A stretch of 64,000 nt of DNA. Source: Pseudomonadota bacterium (GTDB lineage Bacteria; Pseudomonadota; Alphaproteobacteria; Rhodospirillales; Magnetospirillaceae). The notes beneath the pieces are model-generated. The model was not told the DNA's origin. It ran no database searches and saw only the letters and a program-made list of their open reading frames with translations. The DNA lies in the NCBI GenBank assembly GCA_021793155.1, contig JAJYTF010000025.1:1-64000 (forward strand). The letters are read 5' to 3'. Positions 24,621 through 33,376 of the stretch are shown in pieces. Position numbers and translations under genes: made by a program. Every line of letters begins with the position of its first letter. The stretch's first letter is position 1.

Positions 24621-25594
24621 AGGAGCCGCTGCATCGCGGGGAACTGGGCCGCCTGCCACAGCAGCAGGGCGGGCAGGCCAAGGCTCAGCTCGCGGCCGCG
24701 CTTCAACAGCGACAGCGACAGGGCGACCTCGGGCGGCAGGCCGAGCAGGCCGCCCACCAGCACATAGCCGCCTTCCTGGAAGCCCAGGCCGGCGGGGACC
24801 AGGAAGGTGGCGCTGCGAATGGCGAAAATGACGCTTTCCATGGCGACCACCGCTATCGGCGCCAGCGGCCGGTCGAGAAACAGCAGGGCCAGATAAGCCT
24901 CGCCGGCGCTGGCCGTCCACGCTGCCAGATGCAAAAGCAGGCCACAGACGACGTGGCTGCGGCGGGAATAGATGATGCCGAGGCGGCGATGGATGGCGCC
25001 GCCGATGCTGGATCTGCGCCAGCCGGCGGGTGAGAGGCGGGCCGACAACCAGTCGATCAGGCGGGTCAGGCCCAAGCGTTGGGCCAGGACGAATCCGCCG
25101 ATGGCCGGCAGGCCGACGGCGGTGCCGATCAGGCTCCAGCGCAACACCGGGCCGGAAGGCGCCAGCATGACCCAAAGGAAGATTCCGGCCATGCTGAAAA
25201 CGATCTGGGAGCCCACTTCGCAGGTCAGGTCGGCGACCATCAGGGCGGCCGACCGGCGGGTGGCAATGCCGAAACGGCTGAACAAGCCGGCGACGGCGAA
25301 CTCGCCGCTGAACGGTACGATGGCGACCAAGGTATCGACGGCGTCGCGGATCCAGCGGCCGATCAGGAACAGGCGAAGAGAACGCCGGTGCCCGACCTGC
25401 AGCCTCCACCAGGCCAGGCTGCACAGAGAAATGGGAATTACCTGCCAGGCGCAAAGGGCGGCCACGGCGCTCCAACCGGCGTGGCCAAGACTTTGCCGGA
25501 TGCCGCGAGAGGCGTCTTCCAGGGCGATTACCGCCGCCACGACGGCACCCGCCAGCAGGAAGCGCAGGCCCAGGCGGAGGGCGGCGCCTATCAT
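24548..25594 (-). CDS. HpnL-like membrane protein (lysylphosphatidylglycerol synthase/flippase family)
   Basis: A 348-aa protein with about eight hydrophobic segments and the family features FLIGRWIRDAVDTLVAIVPFSGEFAVAGLF and ATFLVPAGLGFQEGGYVLVGGLLGLP, the latter the conserved C-terminal P-x-G-x-G-x-x-E motif. HpnL proteins are hopanoid-associated putative lipid flippases. It is the last gene of a leftward ABC/HlyD operon, overlapping the HlyD stop by ATGA. The C-terminal 24 codons are antisense to the end of cbbO. Substrate unknown. Confidence 0.8.
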   Translation of the reverse strand: MIGAALRLGLRFLLAGAVVAAVIALEDASRGIRQSLGHAGWSAVAALCAWQVIPISLCSLAWWRLQVGHRRSLRLFLIGRWIRDAVDTLVAIVPFSGEFAVAGLFSRFGIATRRSAALMVADLTCEVGSQIVFSMAGIFLWVMLAPSGPVLRWSLIGTAVGLPAIGGFVLAQRLGLTRLIDWLSARLSPAGWRRSSIGGAIHRRLGIIYSRRSHVVCGLLLHLAAWTASAGEAYLALLFLDRPLAPIAVVAMESVIFAIRSATFLVPAGLGFQEGGYVLVGGLLGLPPEVALSLSLLKRGRELSLGLPALLLWQAAQFPAMQRLLYPVMAAKTEGKRSGKRSTWSMTE

Positions 25595-26793
25595 GGTCTC
25601 GGCTCGATCCGCCCGCCGTCGGAGATACGGTCGCTGGGATGCAGGACGATGCGGTCATGTTCGGCCAGGCCGGCCACCACCTCGAACTCGCGCGCGTTGG
25701 ACTGACCCACGCTGACCCGACGAAGGCGGGCGCGGCCACCTTCGAGGACGAAGGCGCACCACTGGTCGCCAACGCGGAAAAGGCCACCGGCCGGCGCCTT
25801 CAGCACGTCATCGGACTTCCAGGCCACCACCCGTACTTCGACCCGGTAGCCATGGCCCAACGCCAGGTAGTCGGCCGGCGGATCATCAAAGTCGATGACC
25901 ACGGTGACCCGCTGCTCTTCGATACCCAACGCGGAGACCTTGGTGAAGCCGAACGGCTCGACCAGCCGCACATGGCCCGCCAGCGGGTGCGGTCCTCCCC
26001 AGCCCTCGATGGAGACCGGGGCGCCGGCCTTGATGCGCACGGCGTCCGAAGACAGCAGGTCGGCGGCGATTTCCAGCTCCCGCGGGTTGCCCACCTCGAT
26101 CAGCGGGGCACCGGCCAGGACCGGTGTTTCACTTTCCTGCAGCACCCGCAGCACCCGCCCGCTTACCGGAGACAGGACATTGATGCAGCATTGATGCGGC
26201 TCCGCCGTCAGCGTCGGCGGGAGGAGGGCGGCGTGGGCGTTCTCCAATTCGTGGCGACGCTGCCGCAAGGCCGCCTGGGCGCTGTCCAGCGCCGCCCGCC
26301 GGGCCTGCCATTCGGCCCGGGCGCGGTTGAGATCCCGCTGCGATTCGGCGCCGTGGGCAGCCAGTACAGTGGTGCGGCGGTATTCCTCCTCGGCCAGCGC
26401 CAGTTCAGCTTCGGCCCGGGCCACTTCGGCCGCCGCCAGGTCGTGGGCGGCCGTGGCAGCCCGCTCGACTGCCTCCGCCTGGCTCAGGTTGCGCGGGTCG
26501 AGAAACGGGGCGGCGGTGGGGCGGATCGAGATCAACGGTGTTTCACCGGCGATCACGGCATCGCCGGCATGACGATCGATCCGTTCGATCCGCCCGGCGA
26601 TGGGCGCCGCCACAGTGTACAGCTCCTTGACCCTGGTCTTGCCCTCGTCGTCGACGGTGACCACCAAGCGGCCGCGGGTTATTTCCGCCAGGTCGACGGG
26701 CAGCGGCCGCGGCCAGAACGCCCAGGTCAGGTTCGCGGCCATCAGTACCGCGAGAACGGCCGAAAAGAAGATTCGACGAAGGGCGGGGCGCAT
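25591..26793 (-). CDS. HlyD/MFP-type periplasmic adaptor with N-terminal membrane anchor
   Basis: A 400-aa adaptor. A single N-terminal helix (residues ~8-26, FFSAVLAVLMAANLTWAFW) is followed by the biotinyl-lipoyl half (LYTVAAPIAGRIERIDRHAGDAVIAGETPL), a coiled coil (~110-190, rich in AEA/EEE and QAALRQRRHE), the second lipoyl half (VLSPVSGRVLRVLQESETPV) and beta-barrel domains. It sits 3 bp after the FtsX-type permease gene and overlaps the flippase start, so the four-gene operon probably encodes an envelope-spanning ABC exporter. Confidence 0.88.
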   Translation of the reverse strand: MRPALRRIFFSAVLAVLMAANLTWAFWPRPLPVDLAEITRGRLVVTVDDEGKTRVKELYTVAAPIAGRIERIDRHAGDAVIAGETPLISIRPTAAPFLDPRNLSQAEAVERAATAAHDLAAAEVARAEAELALAEEEYRRTTVLAAHGAESQRDLNRARAEWQARRAALDSAQAALRQRRHELENAHAALLPPTLTAEPHQCCINVLSPVSGRVLRVLQESETPVLAGAPLIEVGNPRELEIAADLLSSDAVRIKAGAPVSIEGWGGPHPLAGHVRLVEPFGFTKVSALGIEEQRVTVVIDFDDPPADYLALGHGYRVEVRVVAWKSDDVLKAPAGGLFRVGDQWCAFVLEGGRARLRRVSVGQSNAREFEVVAGLAEHDRIVLHPSDRISDGGRIEPRP

Positions 26794-26796
26794 CGT

Positions 26797-29151
26797 TCAC
26801 TCTCGCGTCTTCAGCACGGCGACCAGATCCAGCCTGTCGATCCTTCGACGCACGATCAGGCCGCACAGCGTCACGGCCGAGAGGACGGTGGTCACGGCCC
26901 AGCCATAAGTTGCCGGTTCGACCACCAGGGGTATGGTAAACATGTCGTTCTTGAAGCCGGCGGCGATAGCCCAGGCCCAAACATAACCCATCAGGCATCC
27001 CGACGGCAGCGCAGCCAGCATGAGCAATGCCTGTTCACCCAGGAATATGTAGGACACTTCGAGGCGGCTGAAGCCGAGCACACGCAGGCTCGCCAGATCT
27101 CGGGCCCGCTCCGACAAGCCGATGCGGGCGCTGTTGTAGGCGACGCCGAAGGCGATTAGCGCGCCGAACCCGACATAAAAGGTCAGCATGATGCCCATCG
27201 ACTCCGCCATGGTCTGGCGGAATGCCTGCAGGCCGGCCGATTTCAGCGCGACGCCGGCGACCGCGGGTGCCCGCTTCAGTTGGCCGTAAAGCTGGGGCAA
27301 TCGCTGCGGGTCATCCAGCAGGTAGACACCGTTGATCACCTGCCCCTCGCCCATCAGGCGATTTACCTCCGGCAGGCTCATATAGGCAAATTTTCCCATA
27401 TATTCTTCTGAGATGCCGGCCACCGTCACCAAACGGCTCGCCCGCCGTCCTTCCAGCGCCTGCACGGTGACCGCTTCGCCCACCGTTACGCCGAGAGCCT
27501 CTGCCAGGCGGGATGAGACCATGAGACCGCGCTCGGGAATGGCCATCGGCCTCATCGCCGGGTCCACCAAGCGCCGCAAGTTTCCCTCCGGCGTCAAGCC
27601 GGTAAGGCTGGTGCGCACCGACTGCGGCCCGGCCGTGACGCGCACGGCGACGCTGCGGAACGGCTCCACCATCTTGGCGCCGGGCAGGTGGGCCACGTCG
27701 TCGACGATGTTCGAGGGGCGGATGTCGGTGAAGGTAATGACCATGCCCTGACGCTGGGCGTTGAAGAAGTCGAGGTCGATCATCCGTTCGATGGAATCGT
27801 AGGCAAACAACGAGGCGACGACATCGGCGACGGCCAGGGCGAAGCCCAGCAGGGTCAGGCCTGAGCGCAAGGGCCAACGCAGCAGGTTGCGCAGAACGAT
27901 GCGGCCCGGTTCGGTCAGAAGACCGGTCAAGGTCGCCGGCAGGGCGTGGAAGGCGACGGGCGGTGCCGGCTGCATGGCCATCGCCGGCGGCAGGCCGGTG
28001 GCCCGACGGACGGCGGTGATGGCCGCGGCCACGCCGGTGACGGCGGCGCAACCCAGCGCTTCGACCAGAGTTGCCGGTTGCGGCTGGAATGACAGGAAGG
28101 GAAAACGATAGAAGCGCCGGTAGATGTCGGTGATCGCCTCGCCCAACCAATACCCGCCCGCCAAGCCAAGTATCGCGCCGATGGCTACCATGGCGGCCAC
28201 CAGGGTCAGATAATGGGCGGCGACGGCGCCATTGCCGTAGCCGCAGGCCTTCAACAGGCCGATCTGCTCGCGCTCGATCTCGATCAGCCGCGTAGCCGTC
28301 ACATAAAGGAGGAAGGCGGCAATTCCCAGGAAGGCCGGCGGCACCATGTGGCTCAGCACCTTCAACTGGTCGATTTCCCCGGACAACAGGGCATGCGACA
28401 GCTGGTCTCGCCGGCCATAGGCGCCGCCCCCTCCATAAGGGGCGAGGAGACGATCGGTCTCCTGCATCACGACGGCGGGATCGGCGCCGGGGGCCAGGGT
28501 CAGGGAAAAATCGTTGAAGGCCCCATCCAGGTCGTAGGCGCCGGCCAGTGCCTTGCGCCCCATCCACAGAATGCCGAAGCGCCGGTTGTCGGGGAACAGG
28601 GAGCCGGGGTCGATGACGTAGAGATATTCCGGCGACAGGCCGATACCGACGATGGCCAGACGGCGAGCCCGGCCGTTGATGGTTGCGGCCAGCGGGTCCC
28701 CCGGCTGAAAGCCATGGGCCTCGGCGAAGGCCTCGGATACCACCACCTCGTCGGGATGGCCGGCCTGCGGGCCGCGGCCCCGGCGGATCGTCACCTCATT
28801 GAGCAGGGGTGATCGGTTCTCAGGCAGCGACACGACCTTGGCCCGGGCCAGTTCGGCCACCCCGGGAATGTCGAGCAGGGCGTCCCCGACGATCCGGCTC
28901 TCCGCCGCCTTCACGCCGGGCATGGCGGCCAGATGCGGCAGCAATGCGTTGGGCGCCCGTTTCAGGGGGGCGAAGACTTCGGCGAAGCGTCCGCGGTCAT
29001 AGTAAGCGTCACGCGCCATCTCCAGGGAATTGAGGGTGCCCAAGGCCATCACGAAAATGGCGATGCCGCAGCCCACCACCAGCCCGATGGCCAAGGTCTG
29101 CCCGCGGATCTGCCAAAGGGTGCGCAGAAGTTTGCGGTTCAGCGCGGTCAT
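26797..29151 (-). CDS. FtsX-family ABC transporter permease (two MacB/FtsX units)
   Basis: A 784-aa permease with two FtsX-like regions. Helix 1 (IGLVVGCGIAIFVMALGTLNSLE) precedes a large periplasmic domain (residues ~45-255); three helices follow (~265-375); a second N-terminal-type helix (GLTLLGFALAVADVVASLFAY) precedes another periplasmic domain, and three C-terminal helices (ITFYVGFGALIAFGVAYNSARIGLSERARDLASLRVLGF onward) end the protein. LSERARDLASLRVLGFSR is a characteristic coupling segment. It lies 2 bp after the ATPase gene. Such duplicated FtsX permeases export lipids, peptides or lipoproteins. Confidence 0.9.
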   Translation of the reverse strand: MTALNRKLLRTLWQIRGQTLAIGLVVGCGIAIFVMALGTLNSLEMARDAYYDRGRFAEVFAPLKRAPNALLPHLAAMPGVKAAESRIVGDALLDIPGVAELARAKVVSLPENRSPLLNEVTIRRGRGPQAGHPDEVVVSEAFAEAHGFQPGDPLAATINGRARRLAIVGIGLSPEYLYVIDPGSLFPDNRRFGILWMGRKALAGAYDLDGAFNDFSLTLAPGADPAVVMQETDRLLAPYGGGGAYGRRDQLSHALLSGEIDQLKVLSHMVPPAFLGIAAFLLYVTATRLIEIEREQIGLLKACGYGNGAVAAHYLTLVAAMVAIGAILGLAGGYWLGEAITDIYRRFYRFPFLSFQPQPATLVEALGCAAVTGVAAAITAVRRATGLPPAMAMQPAPPVAFHALPATLTGLLTEPGRIVLRNLLRWPLRSGLTLLGFALAVADVVASLFAYDSIERMIDLDFFNAQRQGMVITFTDIRPSNIVDDVAHLPGAKMVEPFRSVAVRVTAGPQSVRTSLTGLTPEGNLRRLVDPAMRPMAIPERGLMVSSRLAEALGVTVGEAVTVQALEGRRASRLVTVAGISEEYMGKFAYMSLPEVNRLMGEGQVINGVYLLDDPQRLPQLYGQLKRAPAVAGVALKSAGLQAFRQTMAESMGIMLTFYVGFGALIAFGVAYNSARIGLSERARDLASLRVLGFSRLEVSYIFLGEQALLMLAALPSGCLMGYVWAWAIAAGFKNDMFTIPLVVEPATYGWAVTTVLSAVTLCGLIVRRRIDRLDLVAVLKTRE

Positions 29152-29153
29152 CG

Positions 29154-29879
29154 CTACCAGCTCAGTTCAGCCGCCGGCCGGCGCGACGGGTTGGTGATCA
29201 CTTCGGCCACGCGGCCGTCGTGGAAGCGCAGGATGCGGTCGCCCATGGCGGCGATTGCGGCATTGTGAGTGATGACCACGGTGGTGGTGCCGAGTTCCCG
29301 GTTCGCCGCTTCGATGGCGGCCAGCACCACGACGCCAGTGCGGCTGTCCAGCGCCCCCGTCGGTTCGTCGCACAACAGGACCTCGGGCCGCTTGGCGATG
29401 GCCCTGGCGACCGCTACCCGCTGCTGTTCGCCGCCCGAGAGCTGGCTCGGGAAGTGGGAACGGCGCTCGCTCAGCCCAACCAGCGCCAGGGCGTCGGCCG
29501 GCGCCATGGGATGCGGCGCGATGTCGCTGACCAACGCGACGTTCTCTTCCGCGGTCAGACTGGGGATCAGGTTATAGAACTGAAAGATGAACCCGACATG
29601 CTCGCGGCGGAAAGCAGTCAGCGCCGCCTCGTCCATGCGGGTCAGGTCATGTTCGCGGAACCGCGCTTCTCCAGCGGTCGGTCGGTCGAGGCCGCCCAGA
29701 ATATTGAGCAGGGTAGACTTGCCGCTGCCCGAAGGCCCCAGCAACAGGACCAGTTCGCTGTCGTACAGGTCAAGATCAACGCCCCGCAGCGCCTCGACCA
29801 CCACGGTACCGGTGACATAGACTTTGGTCAATCCGCGGGTGAAGAAGACCCGCTTGCGGTCGTCGGCTAATGAGGCCAT
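29154..29879 (-). CDS. ABC transporter ATP-binding protein (MacB/LolD-like)
   Basis: A 241-aa ATPase with Walker [20 protein letters not shown]-loop [18 protein letters not shown], signature [19 protein letters not shown], Walker [13 protein letters not shown] and H-loop VVITHN. The [11 protein letters not shown]-x-E-N motif places it with the LolD/MacB class that partners FtsX permeases. ATG 29879 (MASLADDRK) is preferred to the frame start at 29897. First gene of the leftward operon. Confidence 0.93.
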   Translation of the reverse strand: MASLADDRKRVFFTRGLTKVYVTGTVVVEALRGVDLDLYDSELVLLLGPSGSGKSTLLNILGGLDRPTAGEARFREHDLTRMDEAALTAFRREHVGFIFQFYNLIPSLTAEENVALVSDIAPHPMAPADALALVGLSERRSHFPSQLSGGEQQRVAVARAIAKRPEVLLCDEPTGALDSRTGVVVLAAIEAANRELGTTTVVITHNAAIAAMGDRILRFHDGRVAEVITNPSRRPAAELSW

Positions 29880-30160
29880 GGCCCATCCGCCCAGCATTGC
29901 TTACAGCATAGCGCAATCTAAGGGTGTCCGGAAGCTACGGCTGATCGCCCTTAAGGATCTTTGTTGCAGAATCGGCGGCGACCTCTGATGTCTCTGTCAC
30001 CGATACGGTTTCGAGCCAAATGCGCTGACAATAGAATTTCTATCGATGATATAAGCATGCGCGGTTGACCGTCATGGGGCCTCGGTGCAACATCCCAGCA
30101 ATTCGGAGGGGCCCGGCGAATTTTCGCAATTGGCATGCAAGAAACAGTTGTGCTTGAAAA

Positions 30161-31882
30161 ATGGCCCAATATTCGTTCGTAGAACTGGTGGACCTTGATC
30201 AGATACTGGCGATGATGCGTCAGTTTCACGAACTCACCAGGATCAATTCAAAGATCGTCGACTTGGACGGCGCGGTCATAACAACTCTGGGCGGGGAGCC
30301 GGTGCAGGCGGGCTGGCGGCGGGTCTGCCGCGATTTCCATCAGGCCCACCCGCGGGCCCATGCGCTTTGCCGCGCGAGCGACAGCGCGTCCTGGCGCTCG
30401 GCGAACGGGAAGCGGCTGGTTCCCTCCACTTGTCTCAACGGGCTTTCCGATCTCTCCATTCCCATCCTCATCGACGGAGAACACCTGGTAAACCTGATTA
30501 CCGGGCAGTTCTTCCTGACGCCTCCCGATCGCCGTTTTTTTCAAAGACGTGCGGGGGTCCTGGGTTATGACGTCGAGGATTACCTGATGGCGGTCGATGA
30601 GGTTCCGGTATTCGACCACGACGTCGTCGAACAGGCGGCGGCGTTCCTCGAGACCCTTGCCAGGGTCATCGCTGATCTCGGCCTGAAGCAGAAGCGGCTG
30701 CTCGAGCAACTGGATCGGTCCAGCGCGGCGGCAGCGGCGGCACGCTTGGCAGAGGCCGAGGCATTGGTGGCCATGCGGAGGGCGGAGCAGGCGGCGGCCA
30801 AGCTGGACTTCGCCCTCGAGGGGGCGAAATCTGCGTTCTTCGAATTGAATTTGCAGCCGCGGGCGGTCAACTGGTCGAAAGGGCATGGCGCCTTGTTCGG
30901 CCACGACCCCGACCTTTTTCCGATGCCGGAGATCTGGCAGGCGATGCTGCATCCCGAGGATGTGGCGTTGTGGTCGGACGCACTGGCCCGGGCTATCGCC
31001 GAGAGGCGCGAAGAGTTCTGCCAGGACTATCGGATCGTCCACCCGCACAAGGGGGTGCGCTGGCTCACCTCCCGGTCTCGGATTTCCTATGGCGGGTCGG
31101 GCGAGGCCGAGCGGGTGGCTGGCATCAATATCGATATCACCGAGTTGGTCGAGACTCGGGCCGCCCTGGCCGCCAGCCGCGACGACGCCCTTAAGGCGAG
31201 AGGGGTGGCGGAGCAGGCCAGCTTAGCCAAATCCCGTTTCCTGGCCGCGGCCAGCCACGACCTCCGCCAGCCGGTCCATGCTCTCAACATTTACGGCGAA
31301 ATTGTCTCGGGCCTGCTTCCCGATGGGAACCATCCGGCGGCTCTGTTGCTCAAGCAATGCGTGGAACGGCTGAACGCCCAGCTTAATGCCTTGCTGGACA
31401 TCGCGCGATTCGACTCGGATGGATTTTCGGTGCAGCGCACGCGCTTCGACATCGGCGAACTGGTGGCGGAAACCGTGGGTGCCATGCGTCCGTTGGCTGA
31501 TCAGAGGGGGCTCAAGCTCAAAGCCGTTCCGGCTTCACATGTCGTCACGACCGACCGTCGGCTGGTGGAGCGGTTGTTGACCAATCTATTGGGGAATGCA
31601 GTCCGCTACACCGAAAAGGGCGGAGTCCTGGTCGGGCTGCGGCGCCGCAAAGGGGCGGTGTGCCTGGAGGTGTGGGACACCGGGATAGGAATACCGCACG
31701 AGCAGCTTGGGGCGATTTTCGAAGAGTTCCATCAGTTGAACAATCCGGGACGCAACAGTGAAGGAGGCACCGGGCTGGGATTGGCCATCGTCCGACGCAT
31801 TGCCGATATGCTTGGGATGACGGTCAGCGTCCGGTCGGTTGTCGGGCGTGGGTCCGTCTTTTCCTTGGCTTTGTCCGGATAG
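30161..31882 (+). CDS. sensor histidine kinase with N-terminal PocR domain and PAS domain
   Basis: A 573-aa kinase without membrane segments. Residues ~1-175 form a PocR ligand-binding domain (ELVDLDQILAMMRQFHELTRI, CRDFHQAHPRAHALC, TCLNGLSDLSIPILIDGEHLVNLITGQFF with its Cys set). A coiled-coil linker and a PAS domain (~220-340) follow. The HisKA box is AAASHDLRQPVHALNIYGE, and the HATPase has NLLGNAVRYTEKG, DTGIGIPHEQ and GGTGLGLAIVRR. PocR domains sense small hydrocarbon or propanediol-type ligands. No response regulator is adjacent, so the partner is elsewhere. The start at 30161 has a poor ribosome site. The 281 bp upstream hold no gene. Confidence 0.88.
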   Translation: MAQYSFVELVDLDQILAMMRQFHELTRINSKIVDLDGAVITTLGGEPVQAGWRRVCRDFHQAHPRAHALCRASDSASWRSANGKRLVPSTCLNGLSDLSIPILIDGEHLVNLITGQFFLTPPDRRFFQRRAGVLGYDVEDYLMAVDEVPVFDHDVVEQAAAFLETLARVIADLGLKQKRLLEQLDRSSAAAAAARLAEAEALVAMRRAEQAAAKLDFALEGAKSAFFELNLQPRAVNWSKGHGALFGHDPDLFPMPEIWQAMLHPEDVALWSDALARAIAERREEFCQDYRIVHPHKGVRWLTSRSRISYGGSGEAERVAGINIDITELVETRAALAASRDDALKARGVAEQASLAKSRFLAAASHDLRQPVHALNIYGEIVSGLLPDGNHPAALLLKQCVERLNAQLNALLDIARFDSDGFSVQRTRFDIGELVAETVGAMRPLADQRGLKLKAVPASHVVTTDRRLVERLLTNLLGNAVRYTEKGGVLVGLRRRKGAVCLEVWDTGIGIPHEQLGAIFEEFHQLNNPGRNSEGGTGLGLAIVRRIADMLGMTVSVRSVVGRGSVFSLALSG

Positions 31883-31986
31883 TCGGCATGCAGATCGATG
31901 TAGCGCCTTCGCCGCCAGCGCGATGAACGATTGCCACGGTCTTCTGTTACCCGCTGTGCGTAACGATTCCGAGCGGGAGGCTGCCG

Positions 31987-32958
31987 ATGTCGCCCCAACA
32001 GCAAGGCGGGCCGGCCAACGGCCATGGTCGGACGGCCGACAAGCCGAGCGATATCCCGAAGCGGGGGTGGAAGGACATTCTTTTGCGCGTCAAGGACGAC
32101 CTGTCGCGCGACAACACGTCGCTGCTCGCCGCGGGCGCAGCCTTCTACGCCTTTCTGGCCATCCCTTCGGCGATTACTGCCGTCGTGTCGTTGTACGGCC
32201 TGATATTCAATTCGCAGGACGTGCGGGGGCAGGTCCAGGCGATGCAAGGCGTGATGCCCGGTGAAGCGATCGCCCTCATTTCCGGTCAACTGGGGAAACT
32301 GACCAGCCATTCCAACGAGACCCTGGGGCTCGGCCTGATCATCAGCGTTCTGGTCTCCCTGTGGAGCACCCAGTCGGGTACCAGTTCGATGATGAAGGCG
32401 TTGGACATCGCCTATGGCGAGGCGGAAAAGCGCGGATTCTTCAGGTTTTACAGTACGGCGTTCGCTCTGACGGTGGCGACGGTGCTGTTCGTCCTGGTGG
32501 CGCTGGCGCTGATCGCGGTGCTTCCGGCGATTATCGGGCTGCTGCCGCTCGGAGAATTCGGCAAGGCCATCGCAGCAGCAGTGCGCTGGCCGGTGTTGAT
32601 TTGCATGATCATGGCCGTGCTGGCGGTCATCTATCGCTACGCTCCGTCGCGGGAAGAGCCCCGGTGGCGCTGGGTCAGCTGGGGAGCGGTGACGGCAACG
32701 GCGTTGTGGATCCTCAGTTCGGCGCTGTTTTCGATCTATGTCAGCCGTTTCGCCCACTACGACAAGTCGTATGGATCGTTGGGCGCTGTGGTGGTGCTGC
32801 TGATGTGGCTTTATCTCTCATCCTATTCGGTGCTGCTGGGGGCCGAGCTGAATGCCGAGATCGAGCATCAGACGGCCCGCGACAGCACGACCGGCAGGGA
32901 GCAGCCGATGGGCCAGCGCGGCGCACGGATGGCCGACACGCTGGGAAAGGAACGGTGA
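31987..32958 (+). CDS. YihY/BrkB-family inner-membrane protein
   Basis: A 323-aa protein with six hydrophobic segments. The family signature starts SLLAAGAAFYAFLAIPSAITAVVSLYGLIF, and later parts include LWSTQSGTSSMMKALDIAYGEAEKRGF, APSREEPRWRWVSWGAV, SIYVSRFAHYDKSYGSLGAVVVLLMWLYLSSYSVLLGAELNAEIEHQ. These proteins were once called RNase BN in error; their true role is unknown (envelope or lipid transport suspected). The GGGAGG site fixes ATG 31987. The N-terminal ~30 residues are hydrophilic and disordered. Confidence 0.9.
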   Translation: MSPQQQGGPANGHGRTADKPSDIPKRGWKDILLRVKDDLSRDNTSLLAAGAAFYAFLAIPSAITAVVSLYGLIFNSQDVRGQVQAMQGVMPGEAIALISGQLGKLTSHSNETLGLGLIISVLVSLWSTQSGTSSMMKALDIAYGEAEKRGFFRFYSTAFALTVATVLFVLVALALIAVLPAIIGLLPLGEFGKAIAAAVRWPVLICMIMAVLAVIYRYAPSREEPRWRWVSWGAVTATALWILSSALFSIYVSRFAHYDKSYGSLGAVVVLLMWLYLSSYSVLLGAELNAEIEHQTARDSTTGREQPMGQRGARMADTLGKER

Positions 32959-33032
32959 GCCCAAGCCGGAAGGCATTTCCTCTGACCTGCCGTTGCTGCT
33001 ATAGTTGGCCTCAGCTGCACCGGGCGGTACAT

Positions 33033-33347
33033 ATGGTTGCCTCTTTATCTTCGGCCGATTCATCGCTGCGGGTCCTCGGCTCTGCCTTGCAAGGCTATGG
33101 CGTCGCCGTTGCCACGACGGCCGATAACATTGCCAATGCGGGGACGGGTGGCTATTCGGCCAAGCGCACGCAATTCGTCTCGACCGCGCCGGGAGCGCGG
33201 GCCATCGTCGAGCCGACCGCCCTGCCGGTGGATATCACGACACAACTCGTCGACCTGACGGTTGCCGCATCCAGCTATCAGGCGGCGGCGAAAGCCTTCG
33301 CCTCGATCGCTCGCACCGAGAACCAGGCTCTCAACACGTTCGCGTAG
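33033..33347 (+). CDS. orphan flagellar basal-body-rod-like protein
   Basis: A 104-aa protein that joins the two conserved ends of rod/hook proteins with almost nothing between. N-terminal SLRVLGSALQGYGVAVATTADNIANAGTGGYSAKRTQFV carries the A-x-N-I-A-N-x-x-T-x-G-Y motif, and C-terminal VDLTVAASSYQAAAKAFASIARTENQALNTFA is the flagellar rod C-terminal helix. It is shorter than FlgC (~135) or FlgB. No other flagellar genes are nearby. It could be a stand-alone FlgC-like subunit or a decayed paralogue; the complete frame and both ends argue against decay. Confidence 0.72.
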   Translation: MVASLSSADSSLRVLGSALQGYGVAVATTADNIANAGTGGYSAKRTQFVSTAPGARAIVEPTALPVDITTQLVDLTVAASSYQAAAKAFASIARTENQALNTFA

Positions 33348-33376
33348 AGCGTGATGCGATTACATCGGATCGCGGC

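Noticed and set aside
22548-25787. 1079-aa open frame antisense to cbbO and running across the flippase gene
   Set aside because: It overlaps two well-supported genes in other frames and shows no domain; its length reflects low stop frequency at high GC.
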